Shown here: in pieces, positions 28,979 to 38,020 of the stretch
How positions within the stretch are numbered: position 1 is the first letter of the stretch
Layout of the letters: every line of letters begins with the position of its first letter
Source: Agrobacterium salinitolerans
Lineage (GTDB): Bacteria; Pseudomonadota; Alphaproteobacteria; Rhizobiales; Rhizobiaceae
Direction: 5' to 3'
Assembly: GCF_002008225.1 (NCBI RefSeq)
Contig: NZ_MRDH01000013.1
Span: 62,001-126,000 of the forward strand
Length of the DNA stretch: 64,000 bases
The notes under the pieces: model-generated
Database searches by the model: none
Told to the model about the DNA's origin: nothing
The model's input: the letters and a program-made list of their open reading frames with translations, nothing else
Position numbers and translations under genes: made by a program

Positions 28979-29281
28979 TCAGTCTTGCGGGAAGAGGATG
29001 GGTTCGTGATCCTGTGCACCGTTCAGAATGTGCAGAATTTCAACCCGTGTTCCGGTAACACGATAAAAAAACAAGGTAGTTTTCATATAAGGACGGCGAC
29101 GAACACCGGTTTGCTCGTAACGGGCCACCAGCGGATAAGCACGAGGCATCTCCACCAGCCTTGAACATCGGTCCAGCAATTCGACAACGAATGTTTCTGC
29201 GCGTCGCGGATTATCAGCCGCAATAAAATCACCGATGCGGTCAAGGTCTGCCTTGGCCTCGTCGGTGAGAACGACGATCAC
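28979..29281 (-). CDS. parE: ParE/RelE-family toxin
   Basis: The 100-residue toxin-fold protein begins MIVVLTDEAKADLDRIGDFIAADNP and ends YRVTGTRVEILHILNGAQD, which is typical of ParE. ParE toxins poison DNA gyrase; some relatives are ribosome-dependent RNases. The start is GTG 29281, overlapping the antitoxin stop as GTGA. It is the second gene of a two-gene toxin-antitoxin operon. Confidence 0.88.
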   Translation of the reverse strand: MIVVLTDEAKADLDRIGDFIAADNPRRAETFVVELLDRCSRLVEMPRAYPLVARYEQTGVRRRPYMKTTLFFYRVTGTRVEILHILNGAQDHEPILFPQD

Positions 29282-29541
29282 AGCCCGCTTTCTTCCGCAA
29301 TTTTTCGGTACTTCGCGCTAAGTTGCGATGCAACGTCCTTGATTGGCGTCACGCGTCCCGCATCTGCGTCTGCAAGTCCGCGCGCAATTGCCAGATCAAG
29401 AGCGGCGAGTTTCTTCTCACGCTCTTCCACCAGCCGAACACCCTCCCGCAACACCTCGCTGCGAGAATTATAAAGCCCCGACTTCACAAGGTCTGAAACA
29501 TAAGTTTCCAGATGACGACCGAGATTTGCACTGCTTGCCAT
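29278..29541 (-). CDS. parD: ParD-family antitoxin
   Basis: The 87-residue antitoxin has an N-terminal ribbon-helix-helix DNA-binding segment (LGRHLETYVSDLVKSGLYNSRSEVLREGVRLVEERE) and an acidic/helical C-terminus that should bind ParE. ATG 29541 fits the spacing to GGAAAGGA better than the ATG at 29547, which is almost on top of it. It precedes and overlaps parE. The upstream inverted repeat is a plausible autoregulatory operator. Confidence 0.88.
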   Translation of the reverse strand: MASSANLGRHLETYVSDLVKSGLYNSRSEVLREGVRLVEEREKKLAALDLAIARGLADADAGRVTPIKDVASQLSAKYRKIAEESGL

Positions 29542-29564
29542 AGCCATATCCTTTCCACCACCTA

Positions 29565-29579
29565 TATCATCCCGTGATA
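29565..29579. promoter_or_regulatory. Candidate ParD operator
   Basis: TATCA-TCCCG-TGATA is a perfect inverted repeat 24 bases before the antitoxin start, the usual position for autorepression of toxin-antitoxin operons. Confidence 0.5.
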
Positions 29580-29666
29580 ATAGTTAGCAACGGCTGGATA
29601 TGACACGGGGTGATGCGGAGGGTCGAAACAGCCGGTTAAACCATTTTCGCCGATCCGCAGATGGTC

Positions 29667-30023
29667 TCAGAACGACCTGATATCGAGCTTGCGTTCCCTG
29701 TGTGCGGGATGTGTGCTGAACACGAAAATGCGGTCCAGTTCCTTCTGTGTCAGCATGCGCAGGAAGCGGACGTGGATCGTGTTATTGGCGTTGACGCGCA
29801 ACATCACGCAGCCGATCTTGGTGATGCGAGCGTCGGGAATATCGAGATAGAACTGGTTCGGCAGATTGTATTTCGTCAGCAGCGCCAGCACCGCTTCGGT
29901 CTGGGAGATGCGGATGACATCGCAGCGGCGCGCCGCCATGTGCATCACGGCCTTTTCGGTATATTCGATGCGTGCCGCATTCATGGTATCTTCCATGCGG
30001 AACCGGTTTTCGCGGTCATACAT
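29667..30023 (-). CDS. Degenerate PilZ-like small protein
   Basis: The 118-residue soluble protein contains ARRCDVIRIS..., LPNQFYLDIPDARITKIGCVML and NTIHVRFL. This order resembles the C-terminal beta-barrel part of rhizobial PilZ proteins. The canonical c-di-GMP ligands RxxxR and (D/N)xSxxG are not visible, so it may not bind the nucleotide. ATG 30023 is preceded by AAGGAAG; an upstream start at 30104 has no such site. The family call is by eye. Confidence 0.55.
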   Translation of the reverse strand: MYDRENRFRMEDTMNAARIEYTEKAVMHMAARRCDVIRISQTEAVLALLTKYNLPNQFYLDIPDARITKIGCVMLRVNANNTIHVRFLRMLTQKELDRIFVFSTHPAHRERKLDIRSF

Positions 30024-30211
30024 GAAGGATTCTTCCTTGCTCAGGTAATGGTTCCTGATGACACCCGTACCGCTCTGCACGTCCAGACTCCCATGCTCGA
30101 TCAATGGATCGAGACTAGGTCATAGTCTTTAACAATTCATATCAGCGCAGGCTTAAACAGACCGAGAGCGGGACATTTCCGTTATTTTTCCACAGCCGTA
30201 AAAAGCTCCGC

Positions 30212-30240
30212 AAAAAACCCGGAACGAGGACGTTCCGGGG
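30212..30240 (-). terminator. Intrinsic terminator of the agl operon
   Basis: On the minus strand CCCGGAACG-TCCT-CGTTCCGGG (30239-30218) forms a perfect 9-bp stem, followed by six T. It lies 20 bases after the aglK stop. A-runs on the other side could make it bidirectional. Confidence 0.85.
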
Positions 30241-30260
30241 TTTTTGGGGGTCGACTGCAA

Positions 30261-31349
30261 TCAGACGCGGTAGGTCTTGCCCTCGGCATTAAAGAGGTGA
30301 AGCTTTTCCTGCGGCGCGGCGAAACGCAGGGTTTGCCCCTTGGCGACCGAGACAATGCCCGGTGCCTTGACGATGATGGGCTCCTGGCCCTTCGGCGCTT
30401 CGAGATACAGAAGCGTCACCTCGCCCAGAGCCTCGACAATCGACACTTTCCCTTCGAAAAGATAATCATCACCGGTGACGATGCTCAGATCTTCCGGCCG
30501 CACACCGAAGCTTGCGGCCTTGCCCTGTTCGGATGCGGGGGTTGGAACATTGACGGCAAGCGTCTTGCCGCCGGCCAGCTCGATCGACGTCCGCTCGCCA
30601 GTCCCGACGATCTTCCCCTCGATGATGTTCATGGCCGGCGAGCCGATGAATTTCGCCACGAAGAGATTGGCCGGGTTCTCGTAAAGTTCGAGCGGCGCCC
30701 CGACCTGCTCCACGCGGCCGGCATTCAGAACCACGATACGGTCAGCCAGCGTCATCGCCTCCACCTGGTCATGGGTGACGTAGATCATCGTCGTATCGGC
30801 CATCTGCTCGTTGAGCTTGGCGATTTCAATGCGCGTGGCGACACGCAGCGCCGCATCGAGATTCGAGAGCGGCTCATCGAACAGGAAGACTTTCGGATTG
30901 CGGCAGATGGCGCGGCCGATGGCGACACGCTGTCGCTGGCCACCGGAGAGTGCCTTTGGCAGACGCTCCAGATATTGCGTCAGCTGCAGGATTTCGGCGG
31001 CGGCGCGAACGCGGCGGTCGATTTCCTGCTTGTTTTCCTTGGCGATCTTCATGCCGAAGGCCATGTTGTCGTAAACTGTCATATGCGGATAGAGCGCATA
31101 GGACTGGAACACCATGGCAATGCCCCGGCGCGAGGGCGGGATTTCGTTGACGAGCTGGCCGTCGATAAACATCTCGCCGCCGGTGATTTCCTCCAGCCCG
31201 GCGATCATGCGCAGCAGCGTCGATTTTCCGCAGCCGGACGGACCGACGAAAACGATGAATTCGCCCTGTTCGATCGAAAGATCGATGCCGTGCAGGACTT
31301 TCACCTGCCCATATGATTTGCGGATATCCTTGAGAACGAGACTTGTCAT
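30261..31349 (-). CDS. aglK: Alpha-glucoside ABC transporter ATP-binding protein AglK
   Basis: The 362-residue CUT1-family ATPase shows Walker A FVGPSGCGKSTLL, signature ALSGGQRQRVAIGRA, Walker B KVFLFDEPLSNLDA, switch His in YVTHDQVEAM and a C-terminal OB/TOBE domain with GVRPEDLSIV. ATG 31349 follows GGGAGGAAC. It is the last gene of aglEFGAK and is followed by a terminator. Confidence 0.93.
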   Translation of the reverse strand: MTSLVLKDIRKSYGQVKVLHGIDLSIEQGEFIVFVGPSGCGKSTLLRMIAGLEEITGGEMFIDGQLVNEIPPSRRGIAMVFQSYALYPHMTVYDNMAFGMKIAKENKQEIDRRVRAAAEILQLTQYLERLPKALSGGQRQRVAIGRAICRNPKVFLFDEPLSNLDAALRVATRIEIAKLNEQMADTTMIYVTHDQVEAMTLADRIVVLNAGRVEQVGAPLELYENPANLFVAKFIGSPAMNIIEGKIVGTGERTSIELAGGKTLAVNVPTPASEQGKAASFGVRPEDLSIVTGDDYLFEGKVSIVEALGEVTLLYLEAPKGQEPIIVKAPGIVSVAKGQTLRFAAPQEKLHLFNAEGKTYRV

Positions 31350-31369
31350 GGGTGTTCCTCCCTCATCTG

Positions 31370-33055
31370 TCAGGCGTAACGGGCGAAGAATGCGCCCCAT
31401 GCCGGAAGTTCTACGCTTCTGCCTTCAAGACCGCTTGCAAAGCCGTGGCCTTCAAGAACCTCCCAGTTCCCTTCCGGCAACGTGGCCTTTGCCGGCGTTG
31501 CGGCGAGATTGAAGAGGCATAGCACGGTTTCGTTGCCGAGCGTGCGGGTGTAGCTCAGCACTTCGCCCTCAACCGGCTGGAATTCGATACCGCCCTTGGC
31601 AAAAGCGGGGTGTTTTTTGCGGAAAGCCAGAAAACGGCGATAGTGCTCAAGCACTGATGCTTCATTGCCCTGCTGGGCACTGACGGCGCGCTGCTTATGC
31701 TCGGCCGGAATGGGCAGCCACGTCCTGTCGGCGGTCGAGAAGCCGGCCTGCGCATGGCCCGCATCCCATACCATCGGCGTGCGGCAACCGTCGCGGCCCT
31801 TGAATTCCGGCCAGAACTGGATGCCATAGGGATCCTGCAAATCCTCGAAAGCGATATCGGCTTCGGTGAGGCCGAGTTCTTCGCCCTCATAGATGCAGAC
31901 GGAACCGCGCTGCGTCATCAGCAGCGCCGAAAGCACCTTGGCAAAGGCGTCCTTATCTTCGACATGCTCGCCCCAACGGCTGACATGGCGCACGACATCG
32001 TGGTTGGAGAAGGCCCAGCAAGCCCAGCCTTCCGGCGCGGCTCTCGCAAAATCCGCCTGCACATCGGCGACGCGCTGCGGGGTGAGCGCGTCCGGTGCGA
32101 GGAATTCGAAGGCGTAGCACATCTGCATCTTGTCATCGCCCGACGTATATTCGCCGACGATTTCGAGACCGCGCTGGCTATCGCCGACTTCACCCACAGC
32201 GGCGATGTCAGGGAATTCGTCCAGCACCGCGCGGAAGCGCTTCAGGAACGCGATATTTTCCGGGCGATTCTTGTCGTAGAGATGTTCCTGGAAATTGTAG
32301 GGATTGACCGCAGGGGCCGTGGAGGCATTGCGGCGCTCCGGCGCCAGTGCGGGATTGTCGCGCAGTTCAAGGTCGTGGAAATAGAAGTTGATGGTGTCGA
32401 GGCGGAAACCGTCGACGCCGCGCTTCAGCCAGAAACGGGTGATGTTCAGCAGCTCTTCCTGCACCTCCGGATTATGCAGGTTGAGGTCCGGCTGCGAGGT
32501 CAGGAAGTTGTGCATGTAATATTGCATGCGGGTCGGGTCCCACTGCCAGCCCGAACCGCCGAAAATCGACAGCCAGTTATTGGGCGGCGTGCCATCCGGT
32601 TTGGCGTCAGACCAGACGTACCAGTCCGCTTTCGGATTGTTGCGGCTGGCGCGGCTTTCCACGAACCACGGATGCTGGTCGGACGTGTGCGACAGAACGA
32701 GATCGATCATGACGCGGATACCGAGGCGGTGGGCTTCGGCAATCAACCCGTCGAAATCGGCAAGCGTGCCGAACATCGGGTCGACATCGACATAATTCGA
32801 GACGTCGTAACCGAAATCCTTCATCGGCGAGGTGAAGAAGGGCGAAATCCAGATCGCATCGGCACCCAGATTGGCGATATGCGCCAGCCGGTCGGTGATG
32901 CCCTTGAGATCGCCGATGCCGTCACCATTGGAGTCCTGATAGGAGCGCGGGTAGATCTGATAGATAACGGCGCCGCGCCACCAATCCTTGTTGGGCGTCA
33001 AAGCGGAAGTCACCGAAGCGGTCATGGAAGTGTCCTGTGAGGTATGGGCGTTCAT
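31370..33055 (-). CDS. aglA: Alpha-glucosidase AglA (GH13)
   Basis: The 561-residue cytoplasmic hydrolase cleaves imported alpha-glucosides. GH13 conserved regions are all present: DLVLSHTS (region I), DGFRLDTIN with the nucleophile Asp (region II), AVGEVG with the acid/base Glu (region III) and FSNHDVVRH (region IV). The N-terminus DWWRGAVIYQIYPRSYQDSNGDGIGDL is typical of oligo-1,6-glucosidase relatives. ATG 33055 is used; the longer ORF to 33217 would overlap aglG. Disaccharide preference (sucrose, maltose, trehalose) is not visible. Confidence 0.94.
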   Translation of the reverse strand: MNAHTSQDTSMTASVTSALTPNKDWWRGAVIYQIYPRSYQDSNGDGIGDLKGITDRLAHIANLGADAIWISPFFTSPMKDFGYDVSNYVDVDPMFGTLADFDGLIAEAHRLGIRVMIDLVLSHTSDQHPWFVESRASRNNPKADWYVWSDAKPDGTPPNNWLSIFGGSGWQWDPTRMQYYMHNFLTSQPDLNLHNPEVQEELLNITRFWLKRGVDGFRLDTINFYFHDLELRDNPALAPERRNASTAPAVNPYNFQEHLYDKNRPENIAFLKRFRAVLDEFPDIAAVGEVGDSQRGLEIVGEYTSGDDKMQMCYAFEFLAPDALTPQRVADVQADFARAAPEGWACWAFSNHDVVRHVSRWGEHVEDKDAFAKVLSALLMTQRGSVCIYEGEELGLTEADIAFEDLQDPYGIQFWPEFKGRDGCRTPMVWDAGHAQAGFSTADRTWLPIPAEHKQRAVSAQQGNEASVLEHYRRFLAFRKKHPAFAKGGIEFQPVEGEVLSYTRTLGNETVLCLFNLAATPAKATLPEGNWEVLEGHGFASGLEGRSVELPAWGAFFARYA

Positions 33056-33062
33056 GGATTGA

Positions 33063-34223
33063 TCAGCCTCCCTTGACGGAGCCTGCCAGCAGGCCACGCA
33101 CGAGATAACGTTGAAGAGCAAAGAAAACGCCAAGCGGCACGATGATGGTAACAAAGGCCGAGGCGGTAAGGATTTCCCAGTTGCCGCCACGCGAGCCGAG
33201 CAGCGCGTTGAGCGCACCCGTCAGCACGAGTTCGTTCTTCTGCGTGCCAAGGAAGACCATGGCGACGAGCAGGTCGTTCCAGGTCCACAGGAACTGGAAT
33301 ATGGCGAAGGAGGCGAGCGCCGGGAAGGACAGCGGCAGGATGATCTTGACGAAAATTTCAAAGTCGCTCGCGCCATCCACGCGCGCGCTTTCGATGATCT
33401 CCTTCGGCAGGCCGGAAATATAGTTGCGCAGCAGATAAATGGCGAGCGGCAGGCCAAAGGCGGTATGCGCCAGCCAGATGCCGGCATAGGTCTTGGACGG
33501 CACGCCGAAGATGGTGCCGATTTCGTTATAGAGCCGCAAAAGCGGGATGAGCGACATCTGCAACGGCACGACGATGAGGCCCACCACCATGGCAATCAAG
33601 AGATTGCGGCCGGAAAAGTTCATCCATGACAGGGCATAGGCGGCAAAGGCGGCAATCAGGATCGGGATGACGGTTGCCGGCACCGCCACGGTCAGCGAAT
33701 TGACGAAGGATTGACCGATGCCTTCCGAGGTCAGGACCGTGCGATAATTATCGAGCGTGAAGACCGGCGGCGTGGCGACGGAAATATAGACGCGCTTGCC
33801 TCGAGAGCCCTCGAAGCTTGAGGCCTTGCTGTATTCGTAGCTGCCGTCCGAATTGACGAGAAGTGTCTCGCCATCACCGATATCGGCAGCCTCCCCGGCT
33901 TTGAAGGCTGTGGGTTCCTGCACACGGACGCCGAAGGCGGCGACCTTGCCGCCCTGACCGTTTTCAAAGACGTTGCCGGAGATTACGTAGCGGCTACCGT
34001 CCTGCTTCTGCACGGAAGCATCGGCGAGGCGAACCGCAGAAGTCTGTTCGGAACTGGAGAAGGCCGTCCACCAGCCGGATACGGTAATCTGGTCCTTGTC
34101 GCGCAGCGAGCTGACGAGAATGCCGAGCGTGGGCAGGAGCCAGAGAAGCACGACGACGAGGACGCTGGCGTGGACGATGAGGCGCGGCAGGCCGACGCGG
34201 CGAAGACGTTTGACGATATTCAT
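33063..34223 (-). CDS. aglG: Alpha-glucoside ABC transporter permease AglG
   Basis: The 386-residue inner-membrane permease of the MalG type has the EAA-like loop ESARVDGASDFEIFVKIILPLSFP near the C-terminus. It has a long periplasmic insertion (residues ~50-150) between the first and second hydrophobic segments, giving it greater length than MalG. It starts one base after the aglF stop codon and partners AglF. Confidence 0.93.
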   Translation of the reverse strand: MNIVKRLRRVGLPRLIVHASVLVVVLLWLLPTLGILVSSLRDKDQITVSGWWTAFSSSEQTSAVRLADASVQKQDGSRYVISGNVFENGQGGKVAAFGVRVQEPTAFKAGEAADIGDGETLLVNSDGSYEYSKASSFEGSRGKRVYISVATPPVFTLDNYRTVLTSEGIGQSFVNSLTVAVPATVIPILIAAFAAYALSWMNFSGRNLLIAMVVGLIVVPLQMSLIPLLRLYNEIGTIFGVPSKTYAGIWLAHTAFGLPLAIYLLRNYISGLPKEIIESARVDGASDFEIFVKIILPLSFPALASFAIFQFLWTWNDLLVAMVFLGTQKNELVLTGALNALLGSRGGNWEILTASAFVTIIVPLGVFFALQRYLVRGLLAGSVKGG

Positions 34224-34224
34224 C

Positions 34225-35238
34225 TCAGCGGCCCTCCATCTCGCGGTTCGCCTGGCGGATGTTCCAGACCATGATCGGGGTGACGGCCGCCATGATGATG
34301 AGCGCGATGACGGCACTTCGGCCGCTGTCTCCGCCGCCTCGGAACATCCAGTCGAACATGAGATTGGCGAGAACCATCGTGTTCCACTGGCCGTTGGTCA
34401 TGGTGAGCACGATATCGAAGACCTTGAGGACAAGAATGGTGATCGTCGTCCAGACGACGGCGATGGTGCCCCAGATCTGCGGAACCATGATCTTCCAGAA
34501 GATCTGCCAGCCATTGGCGCCGTCGATCACCGCGGCCTCGATGGTTTCTTCGGGAATGCCGCGCAGGGCTGCGGACAGGATGACCATGGCGAAACCGGTC
34601 TGAATCCAGATGAGGATCACCATCAGGAAGAAATTGTTCCAGAAGGGCATGGAAATCCACACTTCCGGGCTGCCGCCGAAAAATTCGACGACGGCGTTGA
34701 GCAGGCCGATCTGCACCTGCCCCTCGGCGCGGTATTCGTAGATGAATTTCCAGATGACGGACGCGCCGACGAAGGAGATCGCCATCGGCATGAAAACGAT
34801 GGATTTGGCGATGTTGCCCCACCAGATGCGGTCGGTCATGACAGCGATGACGAGGCCGAAGAAGGTGCAGGCGGCCGGTACGACAGCGAGCCAGAGGATA
34901 TTGTTGAAGATCGACTGGCGGAAACCGGCATCGAAAATCGCCCAGCGATAATTGGCAAGCCCAACGAATTCGCTGCCGGTCCGATCATAAAAGGACAGGA
35001 TCAGCGTGGCGATGACAGGGTACACCAGATAGACCAGCAGAAGGATCAACGCCGGGCCAATGAACAGCCAAGGCCGGACGGCGGCGCGGCGATTGAGATT
35101 GCGGGATGCGTGAATGACGTCTCCCGAGCGGACGGGAAAGATCGCCTGCAGCGCCTTGTCGGATAGCCAATAATAGGCAGCGCAAGCAAAAACGCCCGCC
35201 ACCATGACGCCGATGGCTGACACGAGTTGTTGAGCCAT
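34225..35238 (-). CDS. aglF: Alpha-glucoside ABC transporter permease AglF
   Basis: The 337-residue inner-membrane permease of the MalF/UgpA type has the EAA loop ETIEAAVIDGANGWQIFWKIMVPQIW. ATG 35238 is chosen (MAQQLVSAIG); the longer in-frame start has no support. The spacer to aglE contains a strong hairpin that may keep its expression below that of the binding protein. Confidence 0.93.
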   Translation of the reverse strand: MAQQLVSAIGVMVAGVFACAAYYWLSDKALQAIFPVRSGDVIHASRNLNRRAAVRPWLFIGPALILLLVYLVYPVIATLILSFYDRTGSEFVGLANYRWAIFDAGFRQSIFNNILWLAVVPAACTFFGLVIAVMTDRIWWGNIAKSIVFMPMAISFVGASVIWKFIYEYRAEGQVQIGLLNAVVEFFGGSPEVWISMPFWNNFFLMVILIWIQTGFAMVILSAALRGIPEETIEAAVIDGANGWQIFWKIMVPQIWGTIAVVWTTITILVLKVFDIVLTMTNGQWNTMVLANLMFDWMFRGGGDSGRSAVIALIIMAAVTPIMVWNIRQANREMEGR

Positions 35239-35306
35239 GTTCCCTCCCTTGATCCTCTCCGCGCCGCGCTGATTTATGCGGTCGTCGGGGCCGTTCCGTT
35301 GGTTAA

Positions 35307-35330
35307 GGCCCGGCAGCAAACCGCCGGGCC
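35307..35330 (-). terminator. Attenuator-like hairpin between aglE and aglF
   Basis: GGCCCGGC (35307-35314) and GCCGGGCC (35323-35330) form a perfect 8-bp stem with an 8-base loop, 10 bases after the aglE stop. No T-run follows. Such stems commonly stabilise the binding-protein mRNA in ABC operons. Confidence 0.6.
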
Positions 35331-35340
35331 TGATCCGATT

Positions 35341-36702
35341 TTACTTCAGGCCGTCCCAGGCCTTCTGGATTTCGGCGGCGACCTGATCGGCGGACTTGCC
35401 GCCGACGAAATCGATCATGCCGGTCCAGAACGCGCCGGCGCCGATTTTGCCGGGCATCAGGTCGGAACCATCGAAGCCGAAGCTGGTCGCGGTCGTGAGG
35501 ATTTCGCCCTGCCGCTTCATCTGCTCATTGGCATAGGCATCGACATTCACACCTTTGTACGGCGTCAGGAAGCTGGACTGCGCCATCCAGACTTCATGGG
35601 CAATCGGGGTTTGCAGGAATTCAACGAATGCCTTGGCGGCAGGCGCTTCCTTGGTGATGGTGACGAGCGTGCCGGCGCCGAGAACCGGCTTGCCGAGGTC
35701 AGGCTTGGACGCGTAAGTCGGCATGTAGAAGAAATCCGCATCCGTGCCGACCTTGGTGCCCTCAGGGAAGAAGGACGGAATGAACGACGCCTGATGGTGC
35801 AGGTAGCACTTCGGCGGAATGTCGAAGAGGCCCTTGGGGCTGTCGCGGAAGTCGGTGGAGGCCACGGCCGCGACGCCGCCGCTGACGTATTTTTCGTTCT
35901 TGGCGAATTTGCCGAATTCGTTGATCGCCTCGACCACGGCCGGATCGGTGAACTTGACCTCGTTGGTCGTCCATTTCTGGTAAACGTCGAGCGGCTGCGT
36001 GCGCAGCATCAGGTCTTCCACCCAGTCCGTTGCTGGCCAGCCGGTAGCGCCGCCGGAGCCGAGGCCGATGCACCAGGGCGTGCCGCCATCGGCAACGATC
36101 TGGTCCGTCAGCTTGAACAGGTCTTCCATGGTCTCGGGCACTTTATAGCCCGCTTCCTCGAAGTTCTCAGGCACATACCAGACGAGCGACTTCACATCCG
36201 CCTTGAAGGGGAAAGCGAAATAGGCCTTGTTGCCGTCCTTGCCCTTGTAGCTGCCGAGATCGACCCAGGACTGGCCGGCGCCGTAATTTTCCTTGACCCA
36301 ATTGGCGGTCTCGTCGCCGAGCGGCACGAGGAAGCCCTTAGCCGCCAGATCGGCCAGAAGACCGGGCTGCGGCAGGATGGCAATATTGGGCGGCGAACCC
36401 GCCTGCGTATCGATGACGATCTGCTGCTCGTAGTTTTCCGACGAGGAATAACGGACATTCACGCCGGTCGCATCGGCGAAATAGGCAAGCACCGACTGGA
36501 ACAGGGCCTCGTCTTCACCACGCCACGGACCGAAAATCGTCAGCGTCTGACCTTTCAGGTCGGCATGGGCCGCCTTGAAGTCCTCGTAGCTTTTCCAGTT
36601 GAACTTGGCGTCGCCGCCGGGTGCAAATTTAAGGTCGGCGGCAAAGGCCGCACCGGACAGCAAAGCCATGACGGCAGCTGTCGCCAAAAGAGTCTTCTGC
36701 AT
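35341..36702 (-). CDS. aglE: Alpha-glucoside-binding periplasmic protein AglE
   Basis: The 453-residue extracellular solute-binding protein (family 1) has a signal peptide (MQKTLLATAAVMALLSGAAFA, cleavage after AFA). Sugar-binding-type segments include LKGQTLTIFGPWRGEDEALF and WYVPENFEEAGYKVPETMEDLFKL. It is the first gene of the operon, under the upstream LacI-type operators. It is highly similar in context to rhizobial AglE, which binds sucrose, maltose or trehalose. Confidence 0.93.
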   Translation of the reverse strand: MQKTLLATAAVMALLSGAAFAADLKFAPGGDAKFNWKSYEDFKAAHADLKGQTLTIFGPWRGEDEALFQSVLAYFADATGVNVRYSSSENYEQQIVIDTQAGSPPNIAILPQPGLLADLAAKGFLVPLGDETANWVKENYGAGQSWVDLGSYKGKDGNKAYFAFPFKADVKSLVWYVPENFEEAGYKVPETMEDLFKLTDQIVADGGTPWCIGLGSGGATGWPATDWVEDLMLRTQPLDVYQKWTTNEVKFTDPAVVEAINEFGKFAKNEKYVSGGVAAVASTDFRDSPKGLFDIPPKCYLHHQASFIPSFFPEGTKVGTDADFFYMPTYASKPDLGKPVLGAGTLVTITKEAPAAKAFVEFLQTPIAHEVWMAQSSFLTPYKGVNVDAYANEQMKRQGEILTTATSFGFDGSDLMPGKIGAGAFWTGMIDFVGGKSADQVAAEIQKAWDGLK

Positions 36703-36750
36703 GTGATTTACCTCCCATCACATAAAAGGCGCAAAGCGTCCTCTCCAATC

Positions 36751-36760
36751 AAAGCGCTTT
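36751..36760. promoter_or_regulatory. LacI-type operator O1 (aglE side)
   Basis: AAAGCGCTTT is a perfect palindrome, centred between bases 36755 and 36756, 49 bases before the aglE start. It shares AAAGCGCTTTGG with a second copy near aglR. Confidence 0.7.
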
Positions 36761-36907
36761 GGCTGCCTATTCATCTCATTGTCATTAAGACAGAGTCAAG
36801 AGGCTCTTTGTTCGGAAACGTTGCAGCGCCTCATAAATAGTCATATTTAATTCGGAAGGCGGCTATCCTTTTCGATTGAGAAATGCAGTGGAGGCTGGTA
36901 AAAATCT

Positions 36908-36917
36908 AAAGCGCTTT
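36908..36917. promoter_or_regulatory. LacI-type operator O2 (aglR side)
   Basis: This is the second AAAGCGCTTT palindrome, 60 bases before aglR. Its centre is 157 bases from O1, close to 15 DNA turns. Confidence 0.7.
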
Positions 36918-36976
36918 GGGAATTGAGGAGAGGCTTTGCCGTATTCTTAGGCGCGCGCATGGAGGAAATTATAGAC

Positions 36977-38002
36977 ATGAACCTGAAACAGTTGTCGCAA
37001 CTGCTGGGCATTTCGCAGACGACCATCAGCAGGGCGCTCAACGGCTATCCGGAGGTCAGCGCCGAAACGCGCCGCCGCGTCATGGACGCTGCCGAAAAGA
37101 CGGGATATCGCCCGAATGCGGCAGCGCAACGGCTGGCGACGGGCAAGGTCGGCTCCATCGGACTTGTCATGCCGATTGGCGAACACCACCGTTCCGACGT
37201 GCATTTCGGCGAATTCCTGAGCGGCCTCGGTGAAGAGGCGTCGCGCAGCGGCTTTCATCTCGTGATCATGCCCACCGAGCCGGAAAAGGAGCGCGAAGCT
37301 CTGCGGGGGCTCGCCACAAACGGCAGCGTCGATGGCATCTATCTCGCCTATATGAAGAAGAACGACCCGCGCATCGCCATGTTGCAGTCGCTCTCCCTGC
37401 CCTTCCTAGTCCATGGCCGCTCCGTCGGCGTGGAGGAGGACTATCCCTATCTCGACGTGGACAATGAGGGCGCGTTTCGCGATGCGACCCAGCTTCTCCT
37501 CCAGCTTGGCCACACGCGGATCGGGCTGCTGAACGGCCCGGAGGGTTATGATTTCACCTATCGGCGCTGTCTCGGGGTGGAAAAGGCGCTTTCGGCACAT
37601 GGCCTGACATTGCATGCGAACAACAAGAGACACAGCAGCATGACCGATGAGGAAGGTTATCTCGGCATGGAAGCGTTGCTGTCACGGCCGGAAAAGCCGA
37701 CCGCCATTCTCTGTGCCAGTACCGCGCTTGCGCTCGGCGCGATCCGTTCTCTCAACCAGCGCGGCCTGAAACCCGGCAAGGATATTTCGCTGATCGCCCA
37801 TGACGACGTGCTGCCGCTTTTGAAGCCGGATAATTTCTCCGTGCCGCTGACCACCACCCGTTCGTCGCTCCGGGCGGCGGGGGTGCGGGTGGGCCAGCGC
37901 CTGATCAACCGGATCAAGCTCAACCAGACCGAACCGCATCAGGAACTCTGGAAGGCGGAACTGGTGGTGCGTGCCTCGACGGGGCCGGCTCCGAAAGTGT
38001 AG
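36977..38002 (+). CDS. aglR: LacI-family repressor of the agl operon, AglR
   Basis: The 341-residue repressor has the N-terminal helix-turn-helix (LKQLSQLLGISQTTISRALNGYPEV) with hinge AAAQRLATGK and a periplasmic-binding-protein-like sugar-binding core. ATG 36977 follows GGAGG at about 11 bases; longer in-frame starts have no conserved residues. It is divergent from aglE, with two identical palindromic operators in between, so it likely represses agl and itself until an alpha-glucoside binds. Confidence 0.9.
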   Translation: MNLKQLSQLLGISQTTISRALNGYPEVSAETRRRVMDAAEKTGYRPNAAAQRLATGKVGSIGLVMPIGEHHRSDVHFGEFLSGLGEEASRSGFHLVIMPTEPEKEREALRGLATNGSVDGIYLAYMKKNDPRIAMLQSLSLPFLVHGRSVGVEEDYPYLDVDNEGAFRDATQLLLQLGHTRIGLLNGPEGYDFTYRRCLGVEKALSAHGLTLHANNKRHSSMTDEEGYLGMEALLSRPEKPTAILCASTALALGAIRSLNQRGLKPGKDISLIAHDDVLPLLKPDNFSVPLTTTRSSLRAAGVRVGQRLINRIKLNQTEPHQELWKAELVVRASTGPAPKV

Positions 38003-38020
38003 CCGGCCGTTTCCAACCGC

